NCBI RefSeq assembly: GCF_014805625.2
Contig: NW_024003726.1
Coordinates: 821,465 to 885,464, forward strand
Direction: 5' to 3'
DNA: 64,000 bases
DNA from: Glossina fuscipes
Taxonomy: Eukaryota > Arthropoda > Insecta > Diptera > Glossinidae
Of the stretch, positions 35,290 through 45,978 are shown piece after piece. The stretch's first letter is position 1; the number at the start of each line of letters is the position of its first letter. The position numbers and the translations under genes were made by a program. The notes beneath the pieces are model-generated. The model saw only the letters and a program-made list of their open reading frames with translations, made no database searches and had not been told where the DNA came from.

Positions 35290-36710
35290 CTATGAAATTC
35301 ACTTCTCCAAGATACAGTCCGCATCATTGGATCATGGATATTCTGTTTCAGAGAAATACACTTCAAAATTCTTTTGTTATATTATATTCCTTAAATGTAG
35401 TGTAACGAGTCTTTTTGGGCAGAGTATACTCAGCCAATCCAGGACTCTTTCCAAGAAAATTTATAGTATAAAAATAACTTGGACCTTCGGTTTGGTTTTT
35501 ATGTTTCTATTTATTTATTTATTAGAAGATTACAATGATCAGCGATTTTAAAAAGCGTAGGAGAAAAAAACCAACGTGGTGACCCGATTCTTCTTTAGCG
35601 TTTTACTACTTCTTATTCGTTCCTGATTATTATTGTACTTTCTTTTTTCCATATTCCCGAATCGCGAGTTTCTGTAAAAGAGAGAGTGCGCCGCGAGTGT
35701 CATAGCAACCAACCGTCCACTATCCGTAGACTCCCAGAAACCCTAACAGTCCAAGTCAACTCGTAAAGGAGCGATCTCTTACCTTTGGCTGCTATGACAC
35801 AATTGAAAGGCTGAGCGTGGTGCTACACGCTCTTTTATAGTCGCGATCACCGTCGCTAGTCCGTTACAAAGTTGCTTTGACGTGCCTATGTGTTACAATG
35901 CTATTCTTACATATCTATCCCTACGTGTGCTAACTTAGGTCTGATCGAACATGTTGCATTTACTAATACTATCTTAAGTACCGACTTGTATGACCTTATT
36001 GATAGTGTTTGCTTGTATGCCTATCCTCACATTGGTTTTACCGCTACTCGGTACGATTCTGTATAACGTTAACCCAGGTACCGAATTGTATGATTTGGTA
36101 ACCGTTAGGTGTGTGAATGCTAGTCTCGCTATGACTTACAGTCTTAGGGCTGTTCGGTCTGTGCTCACAATATGTTTCCTTAGGCAAAAAAAATTATGTT
36201 TAACTATGTTCTACTATGTATGCATTTAAAGATTTTATACAATTTGTATACAATTTATAAATTTGTATACGTTTCATACATTTGTATACGTTTCATACAT
36301 TTGTGTACCTTTCCTAGCTGGGTACTTTTCCTTTCTCTCTCTCTCTTTTTCTTACTGATTATCAAAAAGACATGTAAGGGACAAACCAGACTGACTGCTT
36401 GGGGTGTACAGATAGACATTTGTGCGGACGGACTTGTTATCAGTAGCGAAATGCTTCCTTACAGTAGGATTATTTACAATTTATTTTGGCAATACTCTCG
36501 ACTGCTCAACTCAAATATTGTTGTTTTATTGACCCTTCCTTCCACAAATATTTTATTTTTATACATTTTGACAAGCATATTGTTATACCCAAATTCATGG
36601 CTTCATTTTTAATCCCTGTCTGCTTTTCCGTTAATCGTTTTTATCGGCCGGTAGGTGCATGACGCGCCTCGAATGTGCATTTGTTTCTCTCTTTAAGGAA
36701 TTTGTTATCT
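35290..36710 (+). repeat. Dispersed repeat of unknown type, copy 2 (carries a solo LTR)
   Basis: The outer parts (35290-35400 and 36468-36710) match copy 1 at 12030-12440: caagatacagtccgcatcat on one side, acaatttattttggc and gaatgtgcattt on the other. Copy 1 also has about 34 extra bases just before the insertion point. No coding motif is seen. Confidence 0.75.
35401..36463. mobile_element. Solo LTR of an LTR retrotransposon, 1,063 bp
   Basis: It begins TGTAACGAG and ends CTTCCTTACA, so the termini are TGTAA...TTACA with imperfect inverted ends. It is flanked by the 4-bp direct repeat GTAG (35397-35400 and 36464-36467). The pre-insertion sequence is preserved in copy 1 of the host repeat (aatgtagaattatt), which supports the borders independently. 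There is no internal coding region, as expected after LTR-LTR recombination. A 4-bp duplication suggests a gypsy-group source; the parent element is not in the window. Confidence 0.82.
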
Positions 36711-38029
36711 GGGAAAATTACTTAACTGGAATAAACTGGATTTGGGATTTCCGTAACAATATATCAATTTGTTGTATATAAAATTATTTGAGGAAATCAT
36801 GCAAAAGGTAAACCCTGTAAATCAAAATAGCACGCTATCGCCGGATACTTTGTGACAATTCAATCGAAAAGCAGAAGGAGGAGTTTAAAATCAAATCAGC
36901 TTTTGTATTTTCAGAAGCAATCTTCTTATTTCTTCAAAGAGTTCTGTTGCAAAGAAATAGCTTTGAAATTTATTACAGGATATATAATTTATAATTATCT
37001 ATTATATATAATTATTTATTATTATGATCACATAAATTACCATCATTTTTACATATGCATGATAAATGAGGGAAACGAATGCGCCTACGACAGTTCCTGG
37101 CAATAGTTATAATAATGTTTTATTCCAATTGTCAAGAAACTTCTGCGGCTAATTAGGGCTAGTGAAGTGGTAATGAAAAATAAAAATTAAATTAAAAAAA
37201 AATAATATACGATCTATTATACATATTCAAATATTAACTGTATCATAATAATTATTTATATTAGAAAACTGACAGTATATGGTATATATAGGATAGATAA
37301 TGTATCAATAATTTCGCTTTGTTCTTTATTCTATTCATGCCGTTCTTAATGGCTACTGTGCAACTCCAATCTTGTTTGACGTGTAAACAGCCACCAGTAT
37401 TATTGAAGTTAATTTATTTATTTCGATGTACTAATGCGGGTCATCAATTCAAAATTATGCACTTCGCACTGCCGTTCCTTTTATTTCCTATTTGTCTTAT
37501 TTATTTAAATTCGTTAATACAGGAGATCAACTCCGAATTTGCGTAGAATACCTTGGTTTTTCTTTTTGCTTACAATTAACGTGTTGTTTTTAAAGTTCAT
37601 GGATGTTGTTTTCAAAAATTGAATGTCGTTTCTTTTTTTCCGTTGATATCCCTACAGGTGCCAGTCTTTTGTTTTCTTCTTATATCAGTGTTTGCAAAAC
37701 ATGGAGAACTCTCACGCTATATAAAAAAAGTTTATGTTATTAAAAATTAATTATTTTCCTGATTAATTAATTTTAATATTTAAATTTTTTTCAATAATGT
37801 TATCTTATTTGGAAATACTTTTCTTTCATATTATAACAATTAATGCAAATACCTACTTTTTAGCTGCAAAAAGCTAACATAATTACTTACATGTACATAG
37901 TGTGAACGAGTGGGGTATATAGACCTTAATTGGGTTGGTTATCTTGCTAATTGCAGAAGTTCTCTACTATTTTATTGTTAGATTCTTCGCAGGTCGGTCT
38001 GCTCAATCGACGAGTGTGCCTTTACCTAT

Positions 38030-38140
38030 TGAGTACTCACTGTAGTTACAACGAAAGTAAACACTACCGCACTTGAGATTTGAACCCGTGGACATTGTTT
38101 TAGTAGTGGCGATTCTTACTTATTAGACTACTCATGTGGA
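38030..38140 (-). mobile_element. tRNA-derived SINE (or decayed tRNA), minus strand
   Basis: Read on the minus strand, an A-box-like stretch GAGTAGTCTAATAAGTAAGA is followed about 40 nt later by a B-box CACGGGTTCAAATCTC, close to the consensus GGTTCRANYCC. This is the internal RNA polymerase III promoter arrangement of tRNAs and SINEs. No acceptor-stem pairing is obvious, and unrelated sequence follows up to an A-rich segment (aacaataaaatag), which favours a SINE. Second copies would be needed to prove it. Confidence 0.5.
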
Positions 38141-41100
38141 ATTTTATAAAAATGTCGTTTTTAATTATGTTCCAAATTAGAGGGGAGGATACTCCTCGAT
38201 TGCTTCCCAGCCTAATAGTCTCCATGATCCCTGCCTACTTAATTCTTATGGTTAAGCTGTATAACAAATAATAATTATAATAACAATAACGATAATAAAA
38301 GCACACTATGAATAATTGGCTACTCCTTGCAATCTTCAAATATTAGTCACATCCTCGTCGATTTTATATGGGATTTGTTCGTTAATTTTGGCAACCTAGT
38401 CTAATTGTGAAAATATGAGAGGGCAAACCATTGCAATCCAATACAGCAAAATCATCCCCTTATCAAAACGCAAAGTAGATAGTACATCGTACAGCAGATA
38501 TTATTTCCGCGCTACCAAGATAACCCTTCTAAAAGTGTCGGCTGTCAGCTTTATGAACGCTCGTACAGTCTTTGTCTGCATACTGACGTTCTGTACATAA
38601 CTATTTAATGATAAACAAGCGACCTTCAAGAATCTTTTTCGTACAGCACTCGTTTCCGAAATCAATCAATTTCTTCGTGTTCATTTTCAGTCAAATTAAT
38701 TTTGGCGCGCATTTAATCGCGTTATGTATATTCAAGGACCAGCAGTTGACCAATTCATAATTACATGGGTTTTATTGAAAGACACAAAGTATTGAAAGCG
38801 TAGGTTCTAAAAAGAAATGCTCAGTTTATTGAAATAAAAAATGAGCTGAGAAATATGATTTCTTGTTTAGATTACGCAAACAAGTAAAACACCTTTAAAA
38901 ATGTAAAAATTTTTTGCTTAGGCTTAATACATTCCTTTTCATGGTATATCACCATTGTCATATGGGCTGCCAAAGAATGAGGAATATCGGCTTTAAATTT
39001 GGCAGCAACATTGGAAGTTCACACAGAATGGTGGGTATTGAAAATGGGCCAAATCGGTCCAACACGTCTATTATGTAAAATGGATTACAAACACATGGAT
39101 TTTTTGGCTATTACTCATAAATTAGAGTAGAGATAAAGATAAGAATTTCCGTCTACATTCTATGTGATCCTACGATATCATAAAATGCATGAATTCATTA
39201 TCAGCATTGAATTCTGAATCGATTTAAGCTTTTCCTCTGTCCCTCTCCACAGTGTCTATGGTAGACATTTTCCTGGTCACAAAACGGTAGTTATCTGTGG
39301 AAATTGATTGCTTTTAAAAATGATTTAAACCGGTCGAAGGACAAGCCTACAGTACTACGTAAACTTAAACACCTGCATTTTCAAACACAAAGTAAAGATT
39401 TTTGCTCATTACTTATGTCTTACAACGGATATAATGACAAAAATTTGTTCTGGTGCTAGGTAGAGCTTATATGAAATTTTTGTTTGCCCCAAACTAACTC
39501 AGTAGCCATCGGCGAAAAAGTACACAAAAATTAGGTTTGATTAAATAATATGTTATTGGGTTGTTGTGTTTTCATATTCGTTCGTGGATTTGTAATCTAT
39601 TTTGTTTTTCATGTAAGTCATCGTCTATTTTCTGTTCATTTTTTGTAACATGTTCGTTAGTCCGTTTCCGTGTCTGTCTGTGCGTTAAATCAATATCGAG
39701 TCTCCTATTATACACCTATTTCTCATTTTCACAACGCATCCTACTTTGCCATAATAAACCCATTGCACTTTCTCTCTAACAACACATTATTTAGAATTGA
39801 TATATCAACATGAAAGAAAATAAAAAATTTCTTTTACTTCTACACCTTTTACATCTATTCTTAGATGAGCCTTTAATCCTATTTTTAATGTAAATTTTAA
39901 AGTCAATTTCGAGTAGTTTGAGGCAACCTTTAATCGTAATTTTTAAAAATAGGATTCACATAAGACAGTTTTTGAACATTAGCTGGTAAGTAGTAGGTTT
40001 TAATACACATTTAAAGTAACCTCTAAAGTAAATATTAATATATCATTCATACAAATTTTAAAGTAATTTTAATGTATTTTAAATTTTCTTAGTTTAAGCA
40101 ATCTTATGGTATTTAAATAGTGTTAATGTGAATTTTAACTAGTTTGCTATTATGTATAGCATACTTCACCAAACCAACGAAAGAATCAAATCGAGTCCGA
40201 GTAATGAATATTTGCACAGCATTGAAGCTATACGCAAAATGTACTCAATCCTATAAATCGTGTAACAGTAAACCTGCCCCTATTATCTAGAAACTGACCT
40301 CGGACTCTCTGTTTCTCTTCTCTTTGCATTTTATTAAGGCCAAAAGCAAACTTCCTTTGTAGAATTCTTTCCATTGTTAGTAACAGATACAAATTGATAA
40401 ATATCTACATTAAAATAAGAATTACAAACAGATAAAAGAATACAATAAAAAATGAAATAGCAGTTTTCATCTAGTGCCGCTGAACTGACCATTGCCCTTT
40501 GGTGAAGAGAATGGCAAAAACAAATCGAGAGATCCCAGCCCCTTTACATCAATATACGCGGTCATTACATATTTCCGCGTTGTAAGATCCAACAATTTTC
40601 ATAGTCATTCGTAGAAATGTATCCACACACCATGGCCAATCCTCCATCATGCTTCAGATGGATTTCCATCGCTATATTCGCTCTTGCTTTTTGCTTACCA
40701 TTGTATACGAATATAGTAAACTTAAACTAGTTACTAAAAATTACGGTTTTCTAAAAACTTTTGCAAAATTGGAGTTTTGCAACTCAAGGCGTTTTATCAT
40801 ATTAACTTCGCTTATACATGATGTTTTTTTTTTTGGAATGTGGCTATGAAAATCGTTGGATCTATCAACGGTTTTGACTTTATTTGTTACAGATCTGACA
40901 ATATTTCGTTTTTCACATTAGATAAGACTATTTGGTTAGCCTGATCGGTGCTTATTTTCTTTGGAATCAATAAACAATAGCACAACTAATTAAAATTGCT
41001 ATTGCTATTTTTCTTGACTTTTACCTTCATAATCAAGTTTCGAATGTCTTTAGAAATTGCTTTATGTCGTTGTATGTTTTGTGGCATTTTAGAGAAAGGA

Positions 41101-42562
41101 TATAAAGAAATTCACTTTAATTAATGAATTACTTTTTAAATGTACGCACAAGCATAAAATCCAACTACAGTTAACTAAAAATATATTTTTTTTCGAAACT
41201 TTCAGTGATGTAGACTGTTTGTGTTTTTTGTGGGATTAAAGTATATTTTATGCTTATAACTTTATCTTAAGTCAAAAAAATGCAACCAATTCTGAAACCA
41301 TGCAGTTTAAATAAATTTATCAAAAATCCCTTTCCTACCTCTCTTTAAAGGTTTTTTTAAACAACTTGAATGAACAGAATGGAATTTGTTGCAGTTTTAT
41401 GCTTGCAATATTCTAAGAAATTTTATTTTATAGGAAAACATGTGGTTCTCATAGGCGCCTATTATTCCGAATGTGCAGTTTTCATAATACTATAAATTCT
41501 CTGTTAATTCTTACCGTTACTATGCTATCTGTTCAAATATTTTTTTTCAGTGTCATCTGTTAAGGACAGAGTCACACGCATTACACTTCACGTGTTGCGC
41601 AATGGCAAAGAAAACGACAAGAGGACTTATAAATGTATAGCCAAATTCGTAATTAACTACACAAATTTCATCTCGAACTTGACGTTTTTTGACAGAGACA
41701 TTGAATCCTTTCAAGTCGCCCTTAGTCTCATTCTATTCAATGAATCTATACTAACATATTTTTTTTAGAAATGTTTTAAAAATTAGCATTATCTAAACGA
41801 GTATGCTAGGCAATTTAGAAATCAACACGTGACACATTGGACTGTAACTTTCACAAAAGACATTCATTTGACACGGACACTCTTTTAGGAGTGTTTGTAC
41901 TTTAAAGAAAAACTTTTTTTTGGAGAATGTATTTTTCCCCAAGTTTACTAAAAGGTTGAAAACCTTTATTAAGTCATGAAAAAAGGCACATGACTCTGAA
42001 AAATTTATAGCGATTTTTCCCTTTAAATGAGGGGAAACTGCTGTCTAATATGTATCCTTCTAATGCAACGCAAAACAAATGTTCAAGTTCTTAATGCATT
42101 CAGACAACAAGAGCAAGTAAGAAAATTCCAATCGATCGCAGTCGAACGTTTTATTACCAGTAACTATTGCGGGAGTGCCCTTCGCCTATTTTCAATACCA
42201 ACCTGTCGGCATAAACCCCTCATGTTTCTGCAGAATTTAAAGCCAATTTTTTAATTCTTGCAACTGGGAGAATGATTACTGCACATATCCATTGATTCAG
42301 AATTTGTAGCTTATTTAAAGTATACACAATTGACAGAGCATGTTATACTTCTGTCTAAACGCTCCAAAAGCTTTGACAAAATCAATATACTGCTAATGTT
42401 GTATGCTGGACGTAAAAACAGAGAAAGGCTTATGTTAGTACCAATAAACAGATCAGAATAGATTTATCACTTATGATTTTTTCAAAGTTAAATCAAGAGC
42501 TATGGTTATGTATTCTCTTTGATAATAAATTACAAATTATTTAACAACTATCTACATGACAG

Positions 42563-42768
42563 GCATTGAAGATCCCGTGCGCCCCGAGGTACCTGATGCT
42601 ATTCGCAAATGTCAGCGTGCGGGCATTACAGTTCGTATGGTGACGGGTGACAATATCAACACAGCGCGTTCAATTGCTAGCAAATGTGGTATATTGAAAC
42701 CTAATGAAGATTTCCTTATATTAGAGGGTAAAGAGTTCAACAGGCGAATACGCGATAGCAACGGCGAT
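42563..42768 (+). CDS. PMCA: PMCA exon D: phosphorylation-domain segment
   Basis: Acceptor ctacatgacag, donor gtaagcat. It encodes [20 protein letters not shown], the TGDN motif in [15 protein letters not shown], and [17 protein letters not shown]. The TGD aspartate takes part in Mg2+/phosphate coordination in P-type pumps. Reading past the donor gives intronic residues and a later stop, so the true end is 42768. Two bases enter from exon C's split codon and the exon exits in phase 0. Confidence 0.95.
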
Positions 42769-42833
42769 GTAAGCATACCCAAAAACATGCAGATTGCAAC
42801 TATTAATATAACAAATTATCCTGTATTTTATAG

Positions 42834-42921
42834 ATCCAACAGCACTTGATTGATAAGGTATGGCCAAAATTGCGCGTGCTAGCTAGATCATCGCCAACGG
42901 ACAAATATAACTTGGTCAAAG
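42834..42921 (+). CDS. PMCA: PMCA exon E (88 nt)
   Basis: This short exon lies between introns of 65 and 60 nt. It encodes [20 protein letters not shown] then [10 protein letters not shown], a strictly conserved block of PMCA phosphorylation domains. Acceptor tattttatag, donor gtaacagt. One base of a split glycine codon carries over to exon F. Confidence 0.94.
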
Positions 42922-42941
42922 GTAACAGTAGAGAATTATGA

Positions 42942-43310
<369 letters not shown>

Positions 43311-43358
43311 TAAAACTTTATTAAGATAAGCTAATTGTTTCCATAATTTATCAAAAAG

Positions 43359-43557
43359 GCTGTTCAAATGCTTTGGGTGAATCTCATCATGGATACACTC
43401 GCTTCTCTGGCGTTAGCTACTGAGCTTCCAACCCCTGATCTTCTACTACGTAAACCCTATGGTCGTACCAAACCCTTAATATCACGCACAATGATGAAAA
43501 ATATTCTAGGTCAGGCATTTTATCAACTGATTATTATATTCGGTCTTTTATTTATCG
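43359..43557 (+). CDS. PMCA: PMCA exon G: TM6-TM7
   Basis: Acceptor atcaaaaag, with the exon starting GCTGTTCAAATG. It encodes [20 protein letters not shown] (TM6, with the Ca2+-liganding Asn and Asp), the short cytosolic loop [20 protein letters not shown], and TM7 ([17 protein letters not shown]). It ends at 43557 with one base of a glycine codon before a GTAATT donor. The donor is hidden by continued reading: the next intron is 63 nt with no stop in this frame. Confidence 0.9.
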
Positions 43558-43620
43558 GTAATTATCTATACGGAAAATTGGTTTCACGGGATTTTACAAG
43601 CGTGTTCTTTTCAACCTTAG
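43558..43620 (+). other. PMCA mini-intron, 63 nt, frame-neutral and stop-free
   Basis: It starts gtaattat and ends ttttcaaccttag, with a pyrimidine-rich acceptor region. Removing it gives [16 protein letters not shown], which matches the conserved PMCA [16 protein letters not shown]. Leaving it in adds 21 residues beginning with [12 protein letters not shown] and introduces no stop or frameshift. The length is normal for the short intron class in flies. Confidence 0.85.
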
Positions 43621-43832
43621 GTGACTGGCTGTTGGATATTGAATCTGGACGTGGCCAGGAACTAGGAGCTGGTCCAACCGAACATTTTACAATAATTTTT
43701 AACACTTTTGTCATGATGACTTTGTTTAATGAAATTAATGCACGTAAAATACATGGCCAACGTAATGTGGTAGAAGGCCTTTTTACAAATCCAATCTTTT
43801 ATACAATCTGGATATTTACAATGATCTCTCAA
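43621..43832 (+). CDS. PMCA: PMCA exon H: TM7-TM8 loop to TM9
   Basis: It encodes the extracellular loop ([17 protein letters not shown]), TM8 ([20 protein letters not shown], including the conserved NEINAR), [18 protein letters not shown] and the start of TM9. It ends with CAA before donor gtaagttt. Confidence 0.94.
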
Positions 43833-43898
43833 GTAAGTTTACGTGCTGTATGTGTATCCATAGCATGTCCCATTACATTTCTATTTTGATAATTTAAG

Positions 43899-44050
43899 GT
43901 TATCATTATTCAATATGGAAAAATGGCATTTTCAACAAAAGCACTGTCAATCGATCAGTGGCTTTGGTGTGTTTTTTTCGGAATTGGTACATTAGTATGG
44001 GGGCAAGTGGTGACATCAGTGCCGACAAGAAAATTGCCGAAAATTTTGTC
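43899..44050 (+). CDS. PMCA: PMCA exon I: TM9-TM10
   Basis: Acceptor aatttaag, donor gtaagtaa. It encodes VIIIQYGKMAFSTKALSIDQ, then TM10 (WLWCVFFGIGTLVWGQVVT) and SVPTRKLPKILS, where the cytosolic tail begins. Two bases (TC) of a serine codon are left, completed by exon J 16 kb away. The frame has no early stop before the donor. Confidence 0.95.
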
Positions 44051-44686
44051 GTAAGTAAAAAAATTTGTTAGTAAATTTAGATCCGAGCAACTGAATCAAC
44101 ATTTCACTATTGATATTTTTGTTTTCAATTTCATTTTCGCTCATTTAGTGTCATTCTCGTTTTGATCATTGGCAATCGAAGAATAGTTTTTTATCGCTTG
44201 CATGCGAGAGTTCATGTCAAAGGAATAGAAATGTGGATCACACATAAATAAATAAAAAAGAAATTGAAAACAAAAACATCAACCGTGAAATTTTTTTCCA
44301 GATATATTAGTGGAACTAGAAAAAAATTTCATTGGGGTTTTCTTTTAAAGAAAGGCACCGATAAAAGTGTTATGGTTATATAAAATATTAATATTTGTGA
44401 GACATTGATTTTGTATTATTTCCACTTTTCTCACTTCATTTTTTCCAAAAAATTTTTTTTTGAGTTGGGGTAGATTTGATTAGCGATAACACCGTTTCAT
44501 CGTTTGTATGACAACAAAAATGATTCTATTATAAACTATAGCAGCATAAAAGGTGTAACCAATTTGGATTGTAGACAACAAAAATAACATCTCAGTAGCA
44601 AAACGAAAATTTAAATGACTATCACCATGGTTGAATAACAATTCCAAATTGATAACGGCGACGTAACTTTAAGTAAAGCTTTTTTA

Positions 44687-44769
44687 GGCCCGGGATAAAG
44701 GGTTGAAGCCGCGGTTTCGTTTGTGCTCGTTTACATTGTGTTCTACAAATTGAACTACCTTCCCAGGCC
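44687..44769 (-). tRNA. tRNA-like sequence, probably decayed tRNA or SINE head
   Basis: On the minus strand the 83-nt segment starts GGCCTGGG and ends CCCGGGCC, giving an 8-bp acceptor-like stem with one G-T pair. Next comes TAGTTCAATTTGTAGAAC, a good D-arm/A-box (stem GTTC/GAAC). GCGGCTTCAACCC stands where the T-arm would be. The anticodon stem does not pair cleanly and the segment is about ten nt longer than a normal tRNA, so a functional gene is unlikely. No amino acid can be assigned. Confidence 0.4.
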
Positions 44770-45180
44770 TGACAAATAAATATAATTTATCAATTTTAAA
44801 ACTTTTGATTTTTGTGTTGTAACATTTGTTACAAACACAACCGACCACTGTTGTACAATGTTGGGTTGTTTAATTCGACCACGAAGAGTGACAGGCAGGA
44901 AGAATAGTTCTTAAGCCTATATGCAAGCCTGCGATAAACGAAAAAATGTAGGAAGAAGAGCTGTAGACTAAAAGGGAGAAGAGATAGAGATTTAGTTGAA
45001 AAAAGAAGTAAAATCAGATATGGTAAATTCGAACGGTACAGAAAAGAGAAGGAAGTAAATGACAAAACAAAAAAATTGTTTTTGTTAAATTGCTTTCAAG
45101 ACAAAGGTTTTGTATGAGTATTATAATATTAGTTTGGGGAAAAAGAAATCCATTATTTTTTCGGTAGATGGCTGCACTGA

Positions 45181-45580
45181 NNNNNNNNNNNNNNNNNNNN
45201 NNNNNNNNNNNNNNNNNNNNNNNNNNNNNNNNNNNNNNNNNNNNNNNNNNNNNNNNNNNNNNNNNNNNNNNNNNNNNNNNNNNNNNNNNNNNNNNNNNNN
45301 NNNNNNNNNNNNNNNNNNNNNNNNNNNNNNNNNNNNNNNNNNNNNNNNNNNNNNNNNNNNNNNNNNNNNNNNNNNNNNNNNNNNNNNNNNNNNNNNNNNN
45401 NNNNNNNNNNNNNNNNNNNNNNNNNNNNNNNNNNNNNNNNNNNNNNNNNNNNNNNNNNNNNNNNNNNNNNNNNNNNNNNNNNNNNNNNNNNNNNNNNNNN
45501 NNNNNNNNNNNNNNNNNNNNNNNNNNNNNNNNNNNNNNNNNNNNNNNNNNNNNNNNNNNNNNNNNNNNNNNNNNNNNNNN
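45181..45580. other. Assembly gap (400 N) inside mariner copy 3
   Basis: Exactly 400 N, equal to the gap in mariner copy 1, which suggests a nominal gap size. Confidence 0.95.
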
Positions 45581-45581
45581 C

Positions 45582-45878
45582 AGGAGAGGTGTCGTGTTCC
45601 ACCAGGACAACGCTAGGCCACACACATTTACAGTGACTCGCCAGAAACTTCGGGAGCTAGGTTGGGAAGTTTTAATGCATCCGCCATACAGTCCGGACTT
45701 GCCACCAAGCGATTATCGTCTTTTTCTTACATTGCAAAATTTCTTTAATGATAAAAAATTGGAATCTAGGGAGGATTGTGAAAATCGATTACTAGAGTTT
45801 TTTGCAAATAGAGACCTGGACTTCTATGAGAAAGGCATTTTGACGTTACCTTTAAAATGGCAACAAATCATACAATAA
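45582..45878 (+). pseudogene. mariner transposase C-terminal part (5' part hidden by gap)
   Basis: Reads RRGVVFHQDNARPHTFTVTR, then ELGWEVLMHPPYSPDLPPSD and FYEKGILTLPLKWQQIIQ, with the second and third catalytic aspartates 34 residues apart. The stop comes after QQIIQ, whereas in copy 2 the frame continues about 27 codons to the inverted repeat, so this copy ends earlier (TAA at 45876-45878). LAPSD of the family is LPPSD here. Whether the N-terminus is intact is unknown. Confidence 0.8.
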
Positions 45879-45978
45879 AACGATGCATATTTGACCCAAA
45901 TCGGATAATCCAAAGCATGTTAAATAAAGTCCTGAAGTTCATATAAAAATAATGGATTTCTTTTTCACCAAACTAATA

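Larger units (their letters stand above)
34131..42562 (+). other. PMCA intron, 8,432 nt
   Basis: It begins gtatgt and ends ctacatgacag. Contents recognised: a dispersed repeat with a solo LTR (35290-36710) and a tRNA-derived SINE (about 38030-38140). The stretches 34131-35289, 36711-38029 and 38141-42562 show no gene or identifiable repeat, only AT-rich sequence with short frames. Confidence 0.85.
45129..45976 (+). mobile_element. mariner copy 3 (interrupted by a 400-N assembly gap)
   Basis: Same family as the complete copy at 27332-28599, in the opposite orientation. It starts TTAGTTTGGGGAAAAAGAAA and ends TTTCTTTTTCACCAAACTAA (one change), with TA at 45127-45128 and 45977-45978. The last 396 bp are present. 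By comparison with copy 2, about 820 bp of middle sequence should replace the 400 N if the copy is full length. Confidence 0.93.

Noticed and set aside
43368..43889. Single 173-residue PMCA exon with an inserted [12 protein letters not shown] segment
   Set aside because: The segment has gt...ag borders and its removal restores the conserved sequence. The end also reads past the donor at 43833. Treated as two exons with a mini-intron.
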